Below, piece after piece: positions 54,990 through 63,971 of a stretch of DNA of 64,000 bases. The stretch is taken from NCBI RefSeq assembly GCF_001807265.1, contig NZ_KV788410.1, positions 49,365 to 113,364 of the forward strand. Direction: 5' to 3'. The stretch's first letter is position 1, and each line of letters starts with the position of its first letter. The stretch comes from Corynebacterium sp. HMSC05H05. GTDB taxonomy: Bacteria > Actinomycetota > Actinomycetes > Mycobacteriales > Mycobacteriaceae. The notes beneath the pieces are model-generated. The model was not told where the DNA came from. It did not search any database and worked only from the letters and a program-made list of their open reading frames with translations. The translations under genes and the position numbers were made by a program.

Positions 54990-54993
54990 AACA

Positions 54994-55791
54994 ATGGCGA
55001 GGATTACGGCACTGGTGACCGTCTACCACGGCACCGACGAGAACGACCTTGAGCGCGCCCTCGACTCCCTGCAGGCGCAGACGCGGCCCGCAGACGAGCT
55101 GGTCATTGTGGCGGATGGGCCGGTGGGTAAGGGGGTCCGGCAGGTCGTCGAAAAGCACAATGCCCGGGTTATCTGGCTGCCGGAGAATGTGGGCGCGGGC
55201 CCGGCGTCGCAGGCTGGGCTGGCCACGATCGACTCCGAGTACACCGCGCGGCTGGACTCCGACGACGCCGCGAAACCCGAGCGCTTCGCCCGGCAGCTCG
55301 AGTATTTGGAGGCGCACCCGGAGGTCGGCGCGCTGGGCAGCGCCGTTGAAGAGTTCGCGGACACGCCGGGCGACACCGGCAAGGTGCGCGCTCTGCCCGA
55401 GAACCCGCACGACTACGCGAAGATGAACTCGCCGGTGAACAACCCCTCGGTGATGCTGCGCACGAAAGCGGTCAAGGCGGTCGGCGGGTATAAGGACGTG
55501 CACTTCATGGAAGACTACGACCTCTACGCGCGGCTGATCGCCGGCGGCTGGCACGTGCGCAACCTGCCCGAGGCGCTGACGGACTTCCAGGTCACCGACG
55601 CGCAGTTCTCCCGCCGCACCGGCCGCGAGATGCTCGCCGCGGAGGCAAAGATGCAGCGCAACTTGGTCGCCTACGGGCTGGTTTCGCGCCCGCGGGCGGC
55701 GTTCAACCTGGCGGCGCGCACCGCATACCGCGCACTTCCCACAGGTGTGCTCCGGCGCGTGTACGCCGCTTTGTTCCACCGCGGGGAGTAA
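54994..55791 (+). CDS. Family 2 glycosyltransferase (rhamnosyltransferase candidate)
   Basis: A 265-residue GT-A enzyme of GT2. Motifs are the N-terminal ITALVTVYHGTDENDLERAL, donor-binding DELVIVADGPVG, the metal-binding DSDD in YTARLDSDDAAKPERF, and the acceptor/catalytic region VHFMEDYDLYARLIAGG with an ED pair. Cytoplasmic, possibly membrane-associated through its basic C-terminus. Placement right after rmlA suggests a sugar from dTDP-rhamnose or a related donor; that is context only. Ribosome site AAGGGA lies about 9 nt upstream of the ATG. Confidence 0.87.
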   Translation: MARITALVTVYHGTDENDLERALDSLQAQTRPADELVIVADGPVGKGVRQVVEKHNARVIWLPENVGAGPASQAGLATIDSEYTARLDSDDAAKPERFARQLEYLEAHPEVGALGSAVEEFADTPGDTGKVRALPENPHDYAKMNSPVNNPSVMLRTKAVKAVGGYKDVHFMEDYDLYARLIAGGWHVRNLPEALTDFQVTDAQFSRRTGREMLAAEAKMQRNLVAYGLVSRPRAAFNLAARTAYRALPTGVLRRVYAALFHRGE

Positions 55792-55804
55792 CCTAACTTC
55801 CGAC

Positions 55805-56494
55805 ATGAGCGGATTTTCAGACACTTGGCTGATCGTGCCTTGCTACAACGAGGGCACGGTCATCTTCGACGTGCTCACGCACGCGCGCGAGACGTTCCCC
55901 AACATCGTGGGCGTCAACGACGGCTCCGCCGACGACTCTGCGGCGCAGATCCGCGCCGCCGGGGCGCATTTGGTGGACCACCCGGTCAACCTCGGCCAAG
56001 GCGCGGCAATCCAAACTGGCGTGGAGTACGCCCGCGCCCAGCCCGGCGCGCAGTACTTCGTCACCTTCGACGCCGACGGCCAGCACCAGGAAAAGGACGT
56101 CGTCCGAATGATCGAGCGGCTGCGCACTGAGCCGCTGGACATCATCGTCGGCACGCGGTTCGCCGGCCAGGACAACTCGCAGGTGCCGTGGATCAAGCGC
56201 GCGGTGCTCAAGACGGTGGTGATGCTGTCGCCGCGCACGAAGAAGCTTGGTCTCACGGACGCCCACAACGGGCTGCGCGCGTTCAACCGCAAGGTGGCCG
56301 AAGAGATGAACATCCGCATGAACGGGATGTCGCACGCCTCGGAGATCGTGTCCATGATCGACAAGCACGGCTGGCGCGTGGACGAGGAGCCGGTGGACAT
56401 CCTTTACACGGAGTACTCGATGTCGAAGGGCCAGTCGCTGATCAACGGCGTGAACATCCTCGCCGACGGGCTCGTTGCAAGGAGGTTGCCATGA
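55805..56494 (+). CDS. Polyprenyl-phosphate type family 2 glycosyltransferase
   Basis: A 229-residue GT2 enzyme of the dolichyl/polyprenyl-phosphate sugar synthase group. Key segments are TWLIVPCYNEGTVIFDVL, VGVNDGSADDSAAQIRAAG, the DxD-type QYFVTFDADGQHQEKDV, and GLTDAHNGLRAFNRKVAEEM. It has no C-terminal membrane segments of its own, but the following gene encodes a DUF2304 membrane protein, a common partner. The ATG at 55805 is preferred over the open frame from 55745, which overlaps the previous gene. Its stop overlaps the next start (ATGA). Confidence 0.87.
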   Translation: MSGFSDTWLIVPCYNEGTVIFDVLTHARETFPNIVGVNDGSADDSAAQIRAAGAHLVDHPVNLGQGAAIQTGVEYARAQPGAQYFVTFDADGQHQEKDVVRMIERLRTEPLDIIVGTRFAGQDNSQVPWIKRAVLKTVVMLSPRTKKLGLTDAHNGLRAFNRKVAEEMNIRMNGMSHASEIVSMIDKHGWRVDEEPVDILYTEYSMSKGQSLINGVNILADGLVARRLP

Positions 56495-56835
56495 TTCAGG
56501 CGTTGTTGCTGCTCGCGGTTGTCGCGTTGGCCTGGTACTTCTTTGCTAATCGACGCAAAGCTAACGCCAAAGCCTGGGTAAAGATCGGCTTCGCCCTCAT
56601 GATCGTCGCGGCCATCTGGGCAATCGCCCGCCCCGACGACGTCACGGTGCTGGCCAACTGGCTGGGCGTGGCCCGCGGCACCGACCTGATGCTGTACGTG
56701 CTGGTGGTCGCGTTTTTCTTCGTCACCATCTCCACGTGGACGCGCTTCCGCGAGCAGGAGTTGCGCTACGCCCGCCTGGCCCGCGCCGTCGCGCTGCAGA
56801 ACGCGCAGGCGCCGGAGCAGGACGCGGAGCGCTAG
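56491..56835 (+). CDS. DUF2304-family membrane protein
   Basis: A 114-residue protein with three hydrophobic segments: IQALLLLAVVALAWYFFANR, VKIGFALMIVAAIWAIA and DLMLYVLVVAFFFVTIS, then a helical tail REQELRYARLARAVALQNAQ. The pattern is that of DUF2304, which is usually found beside polyprenyl-phosphate glycosyltransferases and may anchor or assist them. GGAGG lies 6 nt before the ATG at 56491; the start overlaps the stop of the glycosyltransferase gene by 4 bp. Convergent with the metallo-hydrolase gene, overlapping by 4 bp. Confidence 0.87.
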   Translation: MIQALLLLAVVALAWYFFANRRKANAKAWVKIGFALMIVAAIWAIARPDDVTVLANWLGVARGTDLMLYVLVVAFFFVTISTWTRFREQELRYARLARAVALQNAQAPEQDAER

Positions 56836-57452
56836 AAGCCGCGGCGGATCCACTCCTCTAAGTGCGGCGCCTCATCGCCGATGGTGGTGTGGTCGCCGTG
56901 GCCGGTGCGCACCACCGTCTCCGCCGGCAGGTCCAAAACGGACTTCTGCAGGGAGTGGATGATGGTGTCGAACGAGGAGAATGACCGGCCTGTTGCGCCC
57001 GGCCCGCCCTGGAACAGGGTGTCGCCGGAGAACAGCTCGCCGGCTTCCTCGGCGTAGATGACCACGGATCCCGGCGAGTGGCCCGGGGTGGACATGACGC
57101 GCAGGTCGGTGCCGGCGATGGTAAACGTGGCGCCGTCGAGAAGCTGGCGGTAGTGCGCGCCAGGGTTCTGGCGCTGCCACAAAAACCCGTCGGTGGGGTG
57201 CAGGTACACCGGGGCGTCCACAAGCCGCGACAGCTCAGGCGCGGCGTCGATGTGGTCGGAGTGGCCGTGGGTGGCCAGGATGCCCTTCACGCGGCGGTTG
57301 CCCACAGCCTCGGCGATGGCTTCGGCGTTGTGGGCGGCGTCGATGATGTAGACCTCGGAGTCGTCGCCGACGATCCAGACGTTGTTGTCCACCTCCCACT
57401 CGCCGCCGTCGAGCTTGAACAGGCCGGAAGTAACGACGTTATCGATGCGCAT
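56832..57452 (-). CDS. Metallo-beta-lactamase-fold hydrolase beside MscR
   Basis: A 206-residue zinc hydrolase with the HxHxDH motif in ILATHGHSDHIDAAPEL, later His and Asp ligands in MSTPGHSPGSVVIY and LFSGDTLFQGG, and the last His in VRTGHGDHTTIGDE. It resembles glyoxalase II-type enzymes. Its ATG overlaps the mscR stop, so it is coupled to S-(hydroxymethyl)mycothiol dehydrogenase. A role as S-formylmycothiol hydrolase in formaldehyde oxidation is a reasonable inference. Confidence 0.88.
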   Translation of the reverse strand: MRIDNVVTSGLFKLDGGEWEVDNNVWIVGDDSEVYIIDAAHNAEAIAEAVGNRRVKGILATHGHSDHIDAAPELSRLVDAPVYLHPTDGFLWQRQNPGAHYRQLLDGATFTIAGTDLRVMSTPGHSPGSVVIYAEEAGELFSGDTLFQGGPGATGRSFSSFDTIIHSLQKSVLDLPAETVVRTGHGDHTTIGDEAPHLEEWIRRGF

Positions 57453-58546
57453 TAGAACTCCACCACGCTTCGCAGCACGTCGCCGCGCTTCATCTTCTCG
57501 AAGGATTCCTCGATGTCGCCCACGCCGATGCGCTCGGAGACGAACTCGCCCAGCGGGAAGCGGCCCTGCTTGTACAGCTCCACGTACGCCGGGAAGTCGC
57601 GCTCCGGCAGGCAGTCGCCGTACCAGGCCGGCTTGATGGACCCGCCGCGGGCGTACAGGTCGATCGCGGGGATGTCCACGTGGTCGGTCTGGTTGGGCAC
57701 GCCGACCATGACCATGCGGCCGGCGAAATCGCGGGAGTAGAACGCCTGGCGCCAGGTGGGCTGGATGCCCACGGCGTCGATGGCCACGTCCGCGCCGAAG
57801 CCGCCGGTGAGCTCGCGCACAGCCTCGATGACTTCGTCCTCGCTCATGTCTTTGGCGCAGATGGCGTCGGTGGCGCCGAACTTGGATGCCGCGTCGCACT
57901 TTCGCTTATCGACGTCTACAGCCACCACCGTCGTCGCCCCCGCCAACGCCGCACCGGCCACAGCCGCAAGGCCCACGCCGCCGAGGCCGAACACGACCAC
58001 GGACTCGCCGCGCTGCACGTCACCGGTGTTGACGGCGGCGCCGAGGCCGGCCATGATGCCGCAGCCGAGCAGGCCAGCCGCCGCCGGGTCGGCCTCCGGG
58101 TCGACCTTCGTGCACTGCTTTTCGTGCACGAGGGTCTTCTCTGCAAACGAGCCGATGCCGAGTGCGGGGGTGAGCGGAGTGCCGTCGTCAAGCGTCATGC
58201 TCTGCGAGGCGTTGTGGGTGTTGAAGCAGTTCTTCGTGTCGCCCTTGCGGCAGGCGCGGCACTCGCCGCACACCGCGCGCCAGTTCAGCACCACGAAGTC
58301 GCCTTCTGCGACGTGGGTGACGTCCTCGCCGACCGCTTCCACCACGCCGGCCGTCTCGTGGCCGAGCAGGAACGGGAACGCGTCCTCGATGTCGCCGTCG
58401 CGGTAGGCCAAGTCCGTGTGGCACACGCCGGTGGCCTGGACCTTCACCACCACGTCGTTGGGGCCGGGCTCGGGGATCACAATGTCCACGACCTCGACCG
58501 GGGCGCCCTTTTCGCGGGCGATTACTCCTTGAACAGTCTGTGTCAT
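57452..58546 (-). CDS. mscR: S-(hydroxymethyl)mycothiol dehydrogenase (mycothiol-dependent formaldehyde dehydrogenase)
   Basis: A 364-residue zinc alcohol dehydrogenase of class III type that oxidises the formaldehyde-mycothiol adduct with NAD. Zinc sites: catalytic in [14 protein letters not shown] and [14 protein letters not shown], structural four-Cys loop in [15 protein letters not shown]. The NAD motif is [19 protein letters not shown]. The start is the ATG at 58546 with TAGTCT (minus strand, 58559-58554) 7 nt upstream; the frame is open to 58729 without support. mshA at 25950 makes the cofactor. Confidence 0.92.
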   Translation of the reverse strand: MTQTVQGVIAREKGAPVEVVDIVIPEPGPNDVVVKVQATGVCHTDLAYRDGDIEDAFPFLLGHETAGVVEAVGEDVTHVAEGDFVVLNWRAVCGECRACRKGDTKNCFNTHNASQSMTLDDGTPLTPALGIGSFAEKTLVHEKQCTKVDPEADPAAAGLLGCGIMAGLGAAVNTGDVQRGESVVVFGLGGVGLAAVAGAALAGATTVVAVDVDKRKCDAASKFGATDAICAKDMSEDEVIEAVRELTGGFGADVAIDAVGIQPTWRQAFYSRDFAGRMVMVGVPNQTDHVDIPAIDLYARGGSIKPAWYGDCLPERDFPAYVELYKQGRFPLGEFVSERIGVGDIEESFEKMKRGDVLRSVVEF

Positions 58547-58556
58547 GTCCCCAAGA

Positions 58557-59381
58557 CTAGGAGCGGGCGATGACGTTTGCCACGTGCTCGTGTCCGCGCT
58601 GGTTGACGTGGATGGGCAGGTTGCCCGGGCCGCCGTAGAAGTCCACCAGGCCGGCCCACATGCGCTTGTTGTCGGGGGCGCACATGTTGTTGTGCCAGGT
58701 GGAGGGTTTGAGGTCCAAGAACTCCACACCGGCGGCGCGGGCGGTGTCCACCTGCATCCACTGCGCGAGGTTCTCCCAACGCTGCACGTCTTGGAAGCGG
58801 GTCCAATCGGAGGTGTTCGGGGCGATGTGGAACAGGCACACGCGGTCGCCGGCGGTGATCTTCGGGTAGCCCACGATCTGGATGCGCGCGTTCGGCGCCG
58901 CGGCGCGGATGCGGTTAATCTGCGGGACCATGTAGCGGGTGAAGTCGCGGCGGATGTCGGCGTCCGGGCGGGAGGTGTTGTTGTACGTGTCGTTGAAGCC
59001 GACGGAGATGATCACGCGCGCCGTCGCCGGCGACAGGCCACGGTCTGCGATCGCGCGGTCCACCTGCTGGAACAGGCCCGGGCCCTTAGAGATGGTCACC
59101 ACGCCGGTGCACGAGTAGTCGCGGGCCGCCAAGCCGAGCTTGGCGGCGGAGCGCTTGCCCCAGTTCGTGGCCGAGGTCGGGCACCAGGTGCCGTTGTCGG
59201 AACGCCCGCGCGGGTCAAGCCCCATCTTGCCGGCCGCCCACTGGCCCATGTTCGGGTCGGAGATGACAGAGTCACCGAAGATGACCATGTTGCGGTCTTG
59301 CGCACCCGCTGCCGGAGCAAGCGGGGCGAGAAGCGCGGCCGCCGCGACGAAGGCTGCGGCGATGCGGCGGGAAAATGACAC
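58557..59381 (-). CDS. Secreted SGNH-family hydrolase
   Basis: A 274-residue exported esterase/lipase-like protein. The signal peptide is [20 protein letters not shown] ending near AAGA. The four SGNH blocks are visible: the nucleophile Ser in [13 protein letters not shown], Gly in the [10 protein letters not shown] region, Asn in [11 protein letters not shown], and the His in [17 protein letters not shown] text ([11 protein letters not shown]). Several Cys (TWCPTS, DYSCTG, VCLFHI, NMCAPD) could form two disulfides. Substrate is unknown; envelope lipid or polysaccharide esters are likely. Divergent from the third fadD gene. Confidence 0.88.
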   Translation of the reverse strand: MSFSRRIAAAFVAAAALLAPLAPAAGAQDRNMVIFGDSVISDPNMGQWAAGKMGLDPRGRSDNGTWCPTSATNWGKRSAAKLGLAARDYSCTGVVTISKGPGLFQQVDRAIADRGLSPATARVIISVGFNDTYNNTSRPDADIRRDFTRYMVPQINRIRAAAPNARIQIVGYPKITAGDRVCLFHIAPNTSDWTRFQDVQRWENLAQWMQVDTARAAGVEFLDLKPSTWHNNMCAPDNKRMWAGLVDFYGGPGNLPIHVNQRGHEHVANVIARS

Positions 59382-59434
59382 GGCGAAATCCTTTCACAGG
59401 GGAAACTTGCGTAACAGTAGGCTACATTATCCAC

Positions 59435-61063
59435 ATGCGACCCACCCACCGTCCGCTGTTCTTACTCAAGTCTTTCGCCCGCTTCGTGCCCGCCGTTACA
59501 CGCGCCGGCATCGTCAGCGCCGAAGGCGGCCCCCGCGCAGCCCTCGCGCTCGCGCCCAACCTCGCGCGCTACTGGTTCACCACCGCCCGCGAAGTCGAAC
59601 AGGGTGCCGCCGCCACACCGGAGCGCGTCGCACTTATCGACGACACCGGCGTCCTCACCTACCGCCAACTCCGGGACGACTCACGCACACTGGCCAAATG
59701 GCTGCTGGCGCTGCAGGACGAACGCGGCCTGGACGAGCTGCGCATCGGCGTGATGGCCCGCAACGGCCGCGGCATCATCCTGCCGCTGGCAGCCAAAGGC
59801 TACGCAGGTGCCCACATCTTCCTGCTCAACATCGGCTCCTCGCCCGAGCAGCTCGCCGGCATCTTCGCCGAAAACGACATCAACGTCCTGTTCATCGACG
59901 ACGAATTCGCCGACCGCCTCCCCGCCAACACCAACGGCATCACCATCATCCGCGCCGACGAAGACGGCGGCTCCGGGCTCTCGATCAGGCAGGTGGTGGA
60001 CCGGAGGGACGTCGATAGGCAACTGCCCCGCTGGCCAAAACACGGCAACCTCGTCCTGATGAGCTCCGGCACCACCGGCATCCCCAAAGGCATCGTGCGG
60101 CCCGAACCGCGCATGCCGTTCGTCGTCGCCGGCTACCTCGAAGCCATCCCGTGGCGCTCAGGCGACACCGTGCAACTGACCGCGTCGATCTTCCACACTT
60201 GGGGCTGGTCCGCGCTGCAAGTCGCGCTGGCGACGCGCTCGACCATTGTCACCCGCCGCATCTTCGATCCGGAAGAGTGCTTCCGCCAAGTGGAGAAGTA
60301 CCGCTGCGACGGGCTGATCTCCTCGCCCATCTTCTTCAAACAGATGCTGGACCTGGACGAGGGCTACGACACGTCCTCGCTGCGCTACCTCGCCTCCGCC
60401 GGCAACGCCGTGAGCCCGTCGCTTCTGCGCCGCACCACCGAGCGCTTCGGCCCGATCCTGGCTAACATCTACGGCTCCACCGAACTCGCCCTCGCCGCGG
60501 TCGCCTCGCCCGAGCAGATGCAGGCCGACCCCACCACCGTGGGCAAAGTCCCGCCCGGCACGGTGCTCAAGCTTTACGACGACCAAGGGCGCGAAGTCGC
60601 AACCGGCGAAACCGGCCGCATCTTCCTGCACAACGAAACAGCGCTGCGCGGATACACCAACCCGGCAACCGAGATGGTGGAGATCGACGGCCTGGTGGAA
60701 ATGGGCGACCTCGGCTACTTCGACGCCGACGGGTACCTGCACGTGCAATCCCGCAACGACGACATGATCATCGTCGGCGGAGAAAACGTCCACCCGCAGT
60801 CCGTCGTGGAAGTCCTCGAGGACATGCCGGGGGTCAGCGAAGTGCACGCGCACGGCGTCGACGACGAGGAGATGTTCAAACGCATCGCTGTGTGGGTGGT
60901 TCGCAGTGCCGACATCACCGCCGACGCGGTGCGCGACTGGGTGCGCGCCCACCTGGCCGACCACTCCATCCCCCGCGACGTGCATTTCGTGGACGAGCTG
61001 CCGCGTAACGCCGTGGGCAAGGTCGTGCCGCGGTTCCTGCCCGGTTTAAGGCAAAAAAATTGA
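59435..61063 (+). CDS. Acyl-CoA/AMP ligase (FadD-like), third in the window
   Basis: A 542-residue AMP-forming ligase, only distantly like the two tandem FadDs. The P-loop is LVLMSSGTTGIPKGIVRPEP, then ANIYGSTELALAAVASPE, MGDLGYFDADGYLHVQSRND, and the C-terminal catalytic Lys in RNAVGKVVPRFLPG. N-terminal 60 residues (LLKSFARFVPAVTRAGIVSA) are helical and resemble the membrane-bound mycobacterial FadD12-like group. ATG at 59435, with TACATT 6 nt upstream; the open frame to 59375 overlaps the SGNH gene. Its stop codon directly abuts tRNA-Thr. Confidence 0.88.
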   Translation: MRPTHRPLFLLKSFARFVPAVTRAGIVSAEGGPRAALALAPNLARYWFTTAREVEQGAAATPERVALIDDTGVLTYRQLRDDSRTLAKWLLALQDERGLDELRIGVMARNGRGIILPLAAKGYAGAHIFLLNIGSSPEQLAGIFAENDINVLFIDDEFADRLPANTNGITIIRADEDGGSGLSIRQVVDRRDVDRQLPRWPKHGNLVLMSSGTTGIPKGIVRPEPRMPFVVAGYLEAIPWRSGDTVQLTASIFHTWGWSALQVALATRSTIVTRRIFDPEECFRQVEKYRCDGLISSPIFFKQMLDLDEGYDTSSLRYLASAGNAVSPSLLRRTTERFGPILANIYGSTELALAAVASPEQMQADPTTVGKVPPGTVLKLYDDQGREVATGETGRIFLHNETALRGYTNPATEMVEIDGLVEMGDLGYFDADGYLHVQSRNDDMIIVGGENVHPQSVVEVLEDMPGVSEVHAHGVDDEEMFKRIAVWVVRSADITADAVRDWVRAHLADHSIPRDVHFVDELPRNAVGKVVPRFLPGLRQKN

Positions 61064-61135
61064 GCCACCTGCGAGAATCGAACTCGCGACCTTCTCATTA
61101 CGAGTGAGATGCTCTACCGACTGAGCTAAGGTGGC
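61064..61135 (-). tRNA. tRNA-Thr (anticodon CGT)
   Basis: On the minus strand 72 nt fold into a standard cloverleaf: acceptor GCCACCT/AGGTGGC, D arm GCTC/GAGC, anticodon stem TCTCA/TGAGA with loop CTCGTAA (anticodon CGT, reads ACG), and T arm GCGAG-TTCGATT-CTCGC. CCA is not encoded (the next bases are TCA), and a T-run follows. The 3' end is adjacent to the stop codon of the convergent fadD; holB lies upstream on the same strand. Confidence 0.97.
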
Positions 61136-61200
61136 CGGGCATGCAAGATGCACCACCGCGAAAGTGTAGTGCAGGCGGGAAGAACTGAGAAACCGGCAGC

Positions 61201-62400
61201 TCAGGACACCTTGCAGGCGAGCCTGATCCGGCCCAGCATCCCGCTTAACGCCACCGCCGGCTGCACCTGCTGCGCCAGCCGCTCGCGGCACTGCGCGATG
61301 GCCTCCTGGCACTCCACCAGCGCGTCCGGGGTGGTGCGCTCCGCGATCTCGCGCGCCAGCCCCTCGTAGTCCGGGTGGATCAGGGCAAGCCCCGCGCCGG
61401 ACTGGATGATCATGGCGTCGCGGTACACCCCCGCCAGGTCCACCAGGACCAGGTCGAACATGTCGCGCTTGCGGCGAGTGCCGCGTTTCTTCTGCTCCTC
61501 TTCCAGCGCTTTTATCGACGACGCAACGCCCCCCAACGCCTTGCCCGCGCCCTTGCCCTTGGCTCCCATGCCGAGCGCGTTCTCCAGCTTCGCGCGTTCG
61601 GCTTCGTCGTCGGCCTTGTGGGCCTCCACCGCCTCGGTTTCCGCCGCTTTGACCAGCGCACCGACGGCCTGGAAGGCCTGCGCGCCGTGGAACACCAACT
61701 CCGCCAGGTTGATCGCCATGGAGCGGCGCTTTTGCACCTTGTCCGAGCGCACCAGCAGCCGCGCCCGGCCCACGTGCCGCATCGTTGCCGCCGCGGCAAG
61801 CCGCGCGTCGTGCTCGGTCGCGCCCTCCTCCTCGACAAGGATGCGCACGACCTCGTCCTCCGTCGGCGCCGGCACGTACAGGTGGCGGCAGCGCGAGCGC
61901 AGCGTCTGCGAGAAGTCCTGCGGGTCCGCCGACGGGGCGCACATGATGATCACGGTGTGTTCCGGCGGCTCCTCCACCGTTTTCAGCAGCGCGTCGGCGG
62001 CGTCCGTGTTCAACCTGTCCGCGTTTTCGATGACGATGACGCGCCAGGGGGCGACCGTCGGCAGGCGAGCTGCTTGCGGCACGATCGTGCGGCGCACATA
62101 ATCCACCGGGATGTTCACCCGCTGCGGCACCACGTGCAGCAAATCCGTGTGCGAGCCCGCCAACGCCAACCGGCACGCCTCGCAGCGCCCGCACCCGATC
62201 TCCTCCGGATCCGTGCACATCAGCGCCGCCGCGAACGCCAACGCTGCCTGCGAACGCCCCGCCCCCGGAGGGCCGGTGAAAAGCCAGGCGTGGGTCATGG
62301 CGTAGCCGTCGCCAAGCCTTGCAGCCTTGGCCGCCGACAGGATTGTCTCGCGCACCGCCGGAGTACCGGCAAGCCGCTCACTGACGCTACGGGTAGTCAC
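61201..62400 (-). CDS. holB: DNA polymerase III delta-prime subunit
   Basis: A 399-residue clamp-loader AAA+ subunit. Walker A is LFTGPPGAGRSQAALAFAAA, followed by the zinc motif CGRCEACRLALAGSH (with an earlier MCTDPEEIGCG Cys), then WRVIVIENADRLN (Walker B-like), and sensor SRCRHLYVP with the conserved SRC. The C-terminal third is the collar domain with an Ala/Lys-rich insert near 280-300. The start is the GTG at 62400: TACTGT (62414-62409, minus) ends 8 nt upstream, so the transcript is probably leaderless. tRNA-Thr lies 65 bp downstream. Confidence 0.92.
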   Translation of the reverse strand: MTTRSVSERLAGTPAVRETILSAAKAARLGDGYAMTHAWLFTGPPGAGRSQAALAFAAALMCTDPEEIGCGRCEACRLALAGSHTDLLHVVPQRVNIPVDYVRRTIVPQAARLPTVAPWRVIVIENADRLNTDAADALLKTVEEPPEHTVIIMCAPSADPQDFSQTLRSRCRHLYVPAPTEDEVVRILVEEEGATEHDARLAAAATMRHVGRARLLVRSDKVQKRRSMAINLAELVFHGAQAFQAVGALVKAAETEAVEAHKADDEAERAKLENALGMGAKGKGAGKALGGVASSIKALEEEQKKRGTRRKRDMFDLVLVDLAGVYRDAMIIQSGAGLALIHPDYEGLAREIAERTTPDALVECQEAIAQCRERLAQQVQPAVALSGMLGRIRLACKVS

Positions 62401-62437
62401 GGATGATCACAGTACCCGCGCGCTATGGTGATACACC

Positions 62438-63961
62438 ATGGAAAGATTCTGGCGCGATCTGCGGTGGCTCTGGGGCACGTCCTGGCCCCTGTATGCCGCA
62501 ACCGTGCTGGGAACCAACGTCATCGCCGCCATCGGGTGCATGCTGTTCGTGCGCTACCTCATCCCCATGCCGGAAGTGCGCGAACTCGGCCTCGGCGGGC
62601 AACTCGGCGCCATCGGCGTGATCTACGCGGCGGTTGCCGTCGTGCTCGGCATCGTGGTCACGCTGTACCTGTTCCGGCCCGTTTTGGAATGGCAGCGCCA
62701 CCCCGACGGGCACGACCCGAACATGGTGCGCCACCTGGTCATGCGGCTGCCGGTGCTGCAAACCATCATCGTTGTGGGCGTGTGGGGTATCGGCACCGCG
62801 ATTGTCACCGTGGGGGCTTGGCGTGTCGACGTCCGCCTGGCCACCGTCGTCCTCGCCACCGCCGCGCTGACCACCTTCGTCACCGCCGTGCTGACGTACC
62901 TGCAGGCCGAACGCCTCGTGCGCCCCATCGCCGCATCCGCGCTGGCGCGCCGCTTCGAGGACTCCACCTTGCAGCCGCCGATCAAGTGGCAGCTCTACCT
63001 GACCTGGTTCACCACCTCAGCCGTGCCGATGGTGGGCGTTCTGTTGCTGACGGTGGCGCAGCGCCACGGCTATTTCACAGGCACTGTCGGCGAGCTCACC
63101 TCCGCGATCGTCGCGCTGATCACCGCCGGCATGGCCACCGGGTTTGTGGGCACGGCGCTGGTGATCATGAGCGTGGTGGACCCGATCAAGGAGCTGCAGG
63201 GCGCCATTAACCGGGTGCGCCGCGGTGAGCAGAACACGCAGGTGGACATTTACGACGGCTCCGAAATCGGCGTGCTGCAAGCCGGGTTCAACGAGATGAT
63301 GAAGGGGCTTCGCGACCGTCAGCGAGTGCGCGACATCTTCGGCCAGTACGTCGGCGCCGAGGTGGCCCAGAAGGCGCTGGAGGAGATCCCGGAGCTCGGC
63401 GGCGAGGAGCGCAGGGTGGCGGTGCTGTTCATCGACGTCGTAGGTTCCACCACCTACGCCGTGGACCACACGCCGGAGGAGGTTGTCGCGGCGCTGAACG
63501 ACTTCTTCGACGTGGTCGTCGAGGTGGTGCACCGCAACAAGGGCGTGATTAACAAATTCCAGGGCGATGCGGCCTTGGCCGTGTTCGGGGCGCCCGTTTC
63601 GCTTCACGACGCCGCCTCGCACGCCCTCCAAGCCGCCCGCGAACTCCAACGGGATCTTTCCGGCCAGGAACTTCGCGCCGGCATCGGTGTGGCGTCCGGG
63701 CATGTGGTTGCGGGCCACATCGGCGGCTCGGACCGCTTCGAGTACACCGTGATCGGCGACGCCGTCAACGCCGCAGCGCGCCTGACCGACATGGCGAAGG
63801 ACACCCCGGGGCTGGTGCTGACCAACGCCGCGACCCTGCGCGCGGCCAACGAAGTGGAGCAGCAGCGCTGGACGCTGATGAAGTCCGTGGAGCTGCGCGG
63901 CCGCGGCAAGATGACGCAGCTGGCGCGCCCGGTGCGCTCCACCATGGCCGACCGCTCATAG
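62438..63961 (+). CDS. cyaB: Membrane-bound class III adenylate cyclase (CyaB type)
   Basis: A 507-residue cyclase with about six N-terminal transmembrane segments (residues 10-250), a HAMP domain (about 245-298, with ...VVDPIKELQGAINRVRRGEQ) and a C-terminal catalytic domain. Metal-binding Asp residues lie in VAVLFIDVVGSTT and NKFQGDAALAVFGAP, and DRFEYTVIGDAVNAAARL holds the transition-state Asn/Arg. It makes cAMP for GlxR, for which a site lies upstream of sdhC here. The ATG has TATGGT 8 nt upstream, 37 bp from the divergent holB start. Confidence 0.93.
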   Translation: MERFWRDLRWLWGTSWPLYAATVLGTNVIAAIGCMLFVRYLIPMPEVRELGLGGQLGAIGVIYAAVAVVLGIVVTLYLFRPVLEWQRHPDGHDPNMVRHLVMRLPVLQTIIVVGVWGIGTAIVTVGAWRVDVRLATVVLATAALTTFVTAVLTYLQAERLVRPIAASALARRFEDSTLQPPIKWQLYLTWFTTSAVPMVGVLLLTVAQRHGYFTGTVGELTSAIVALITAGMATGFVGTALVIMSVVDPIKELQGAINRVRRGEQNTQVDIYDGSEIGVLQAGFNEMMKGLRDRQRVRDIFGQYVGAEVAQKALEEIPELGGEERRVAVLFIDVVGSTTYAVDHTPEEVVAALNDFFDVVVEVVHRNKGVINKFQGDAALAVFGAPVSLHDAASHALQAARELQRDLSGQELRAGIGVASGHVVAGHIGGSDRFEYTVIGDAVNAAARLTDMAKDTPGLVLTNAATLRAANEVEQQRWTLMKSVELRGRGKMTQLARPVRSTMADRS

Positions 63962-63971
63962 TTTTCGGGCA

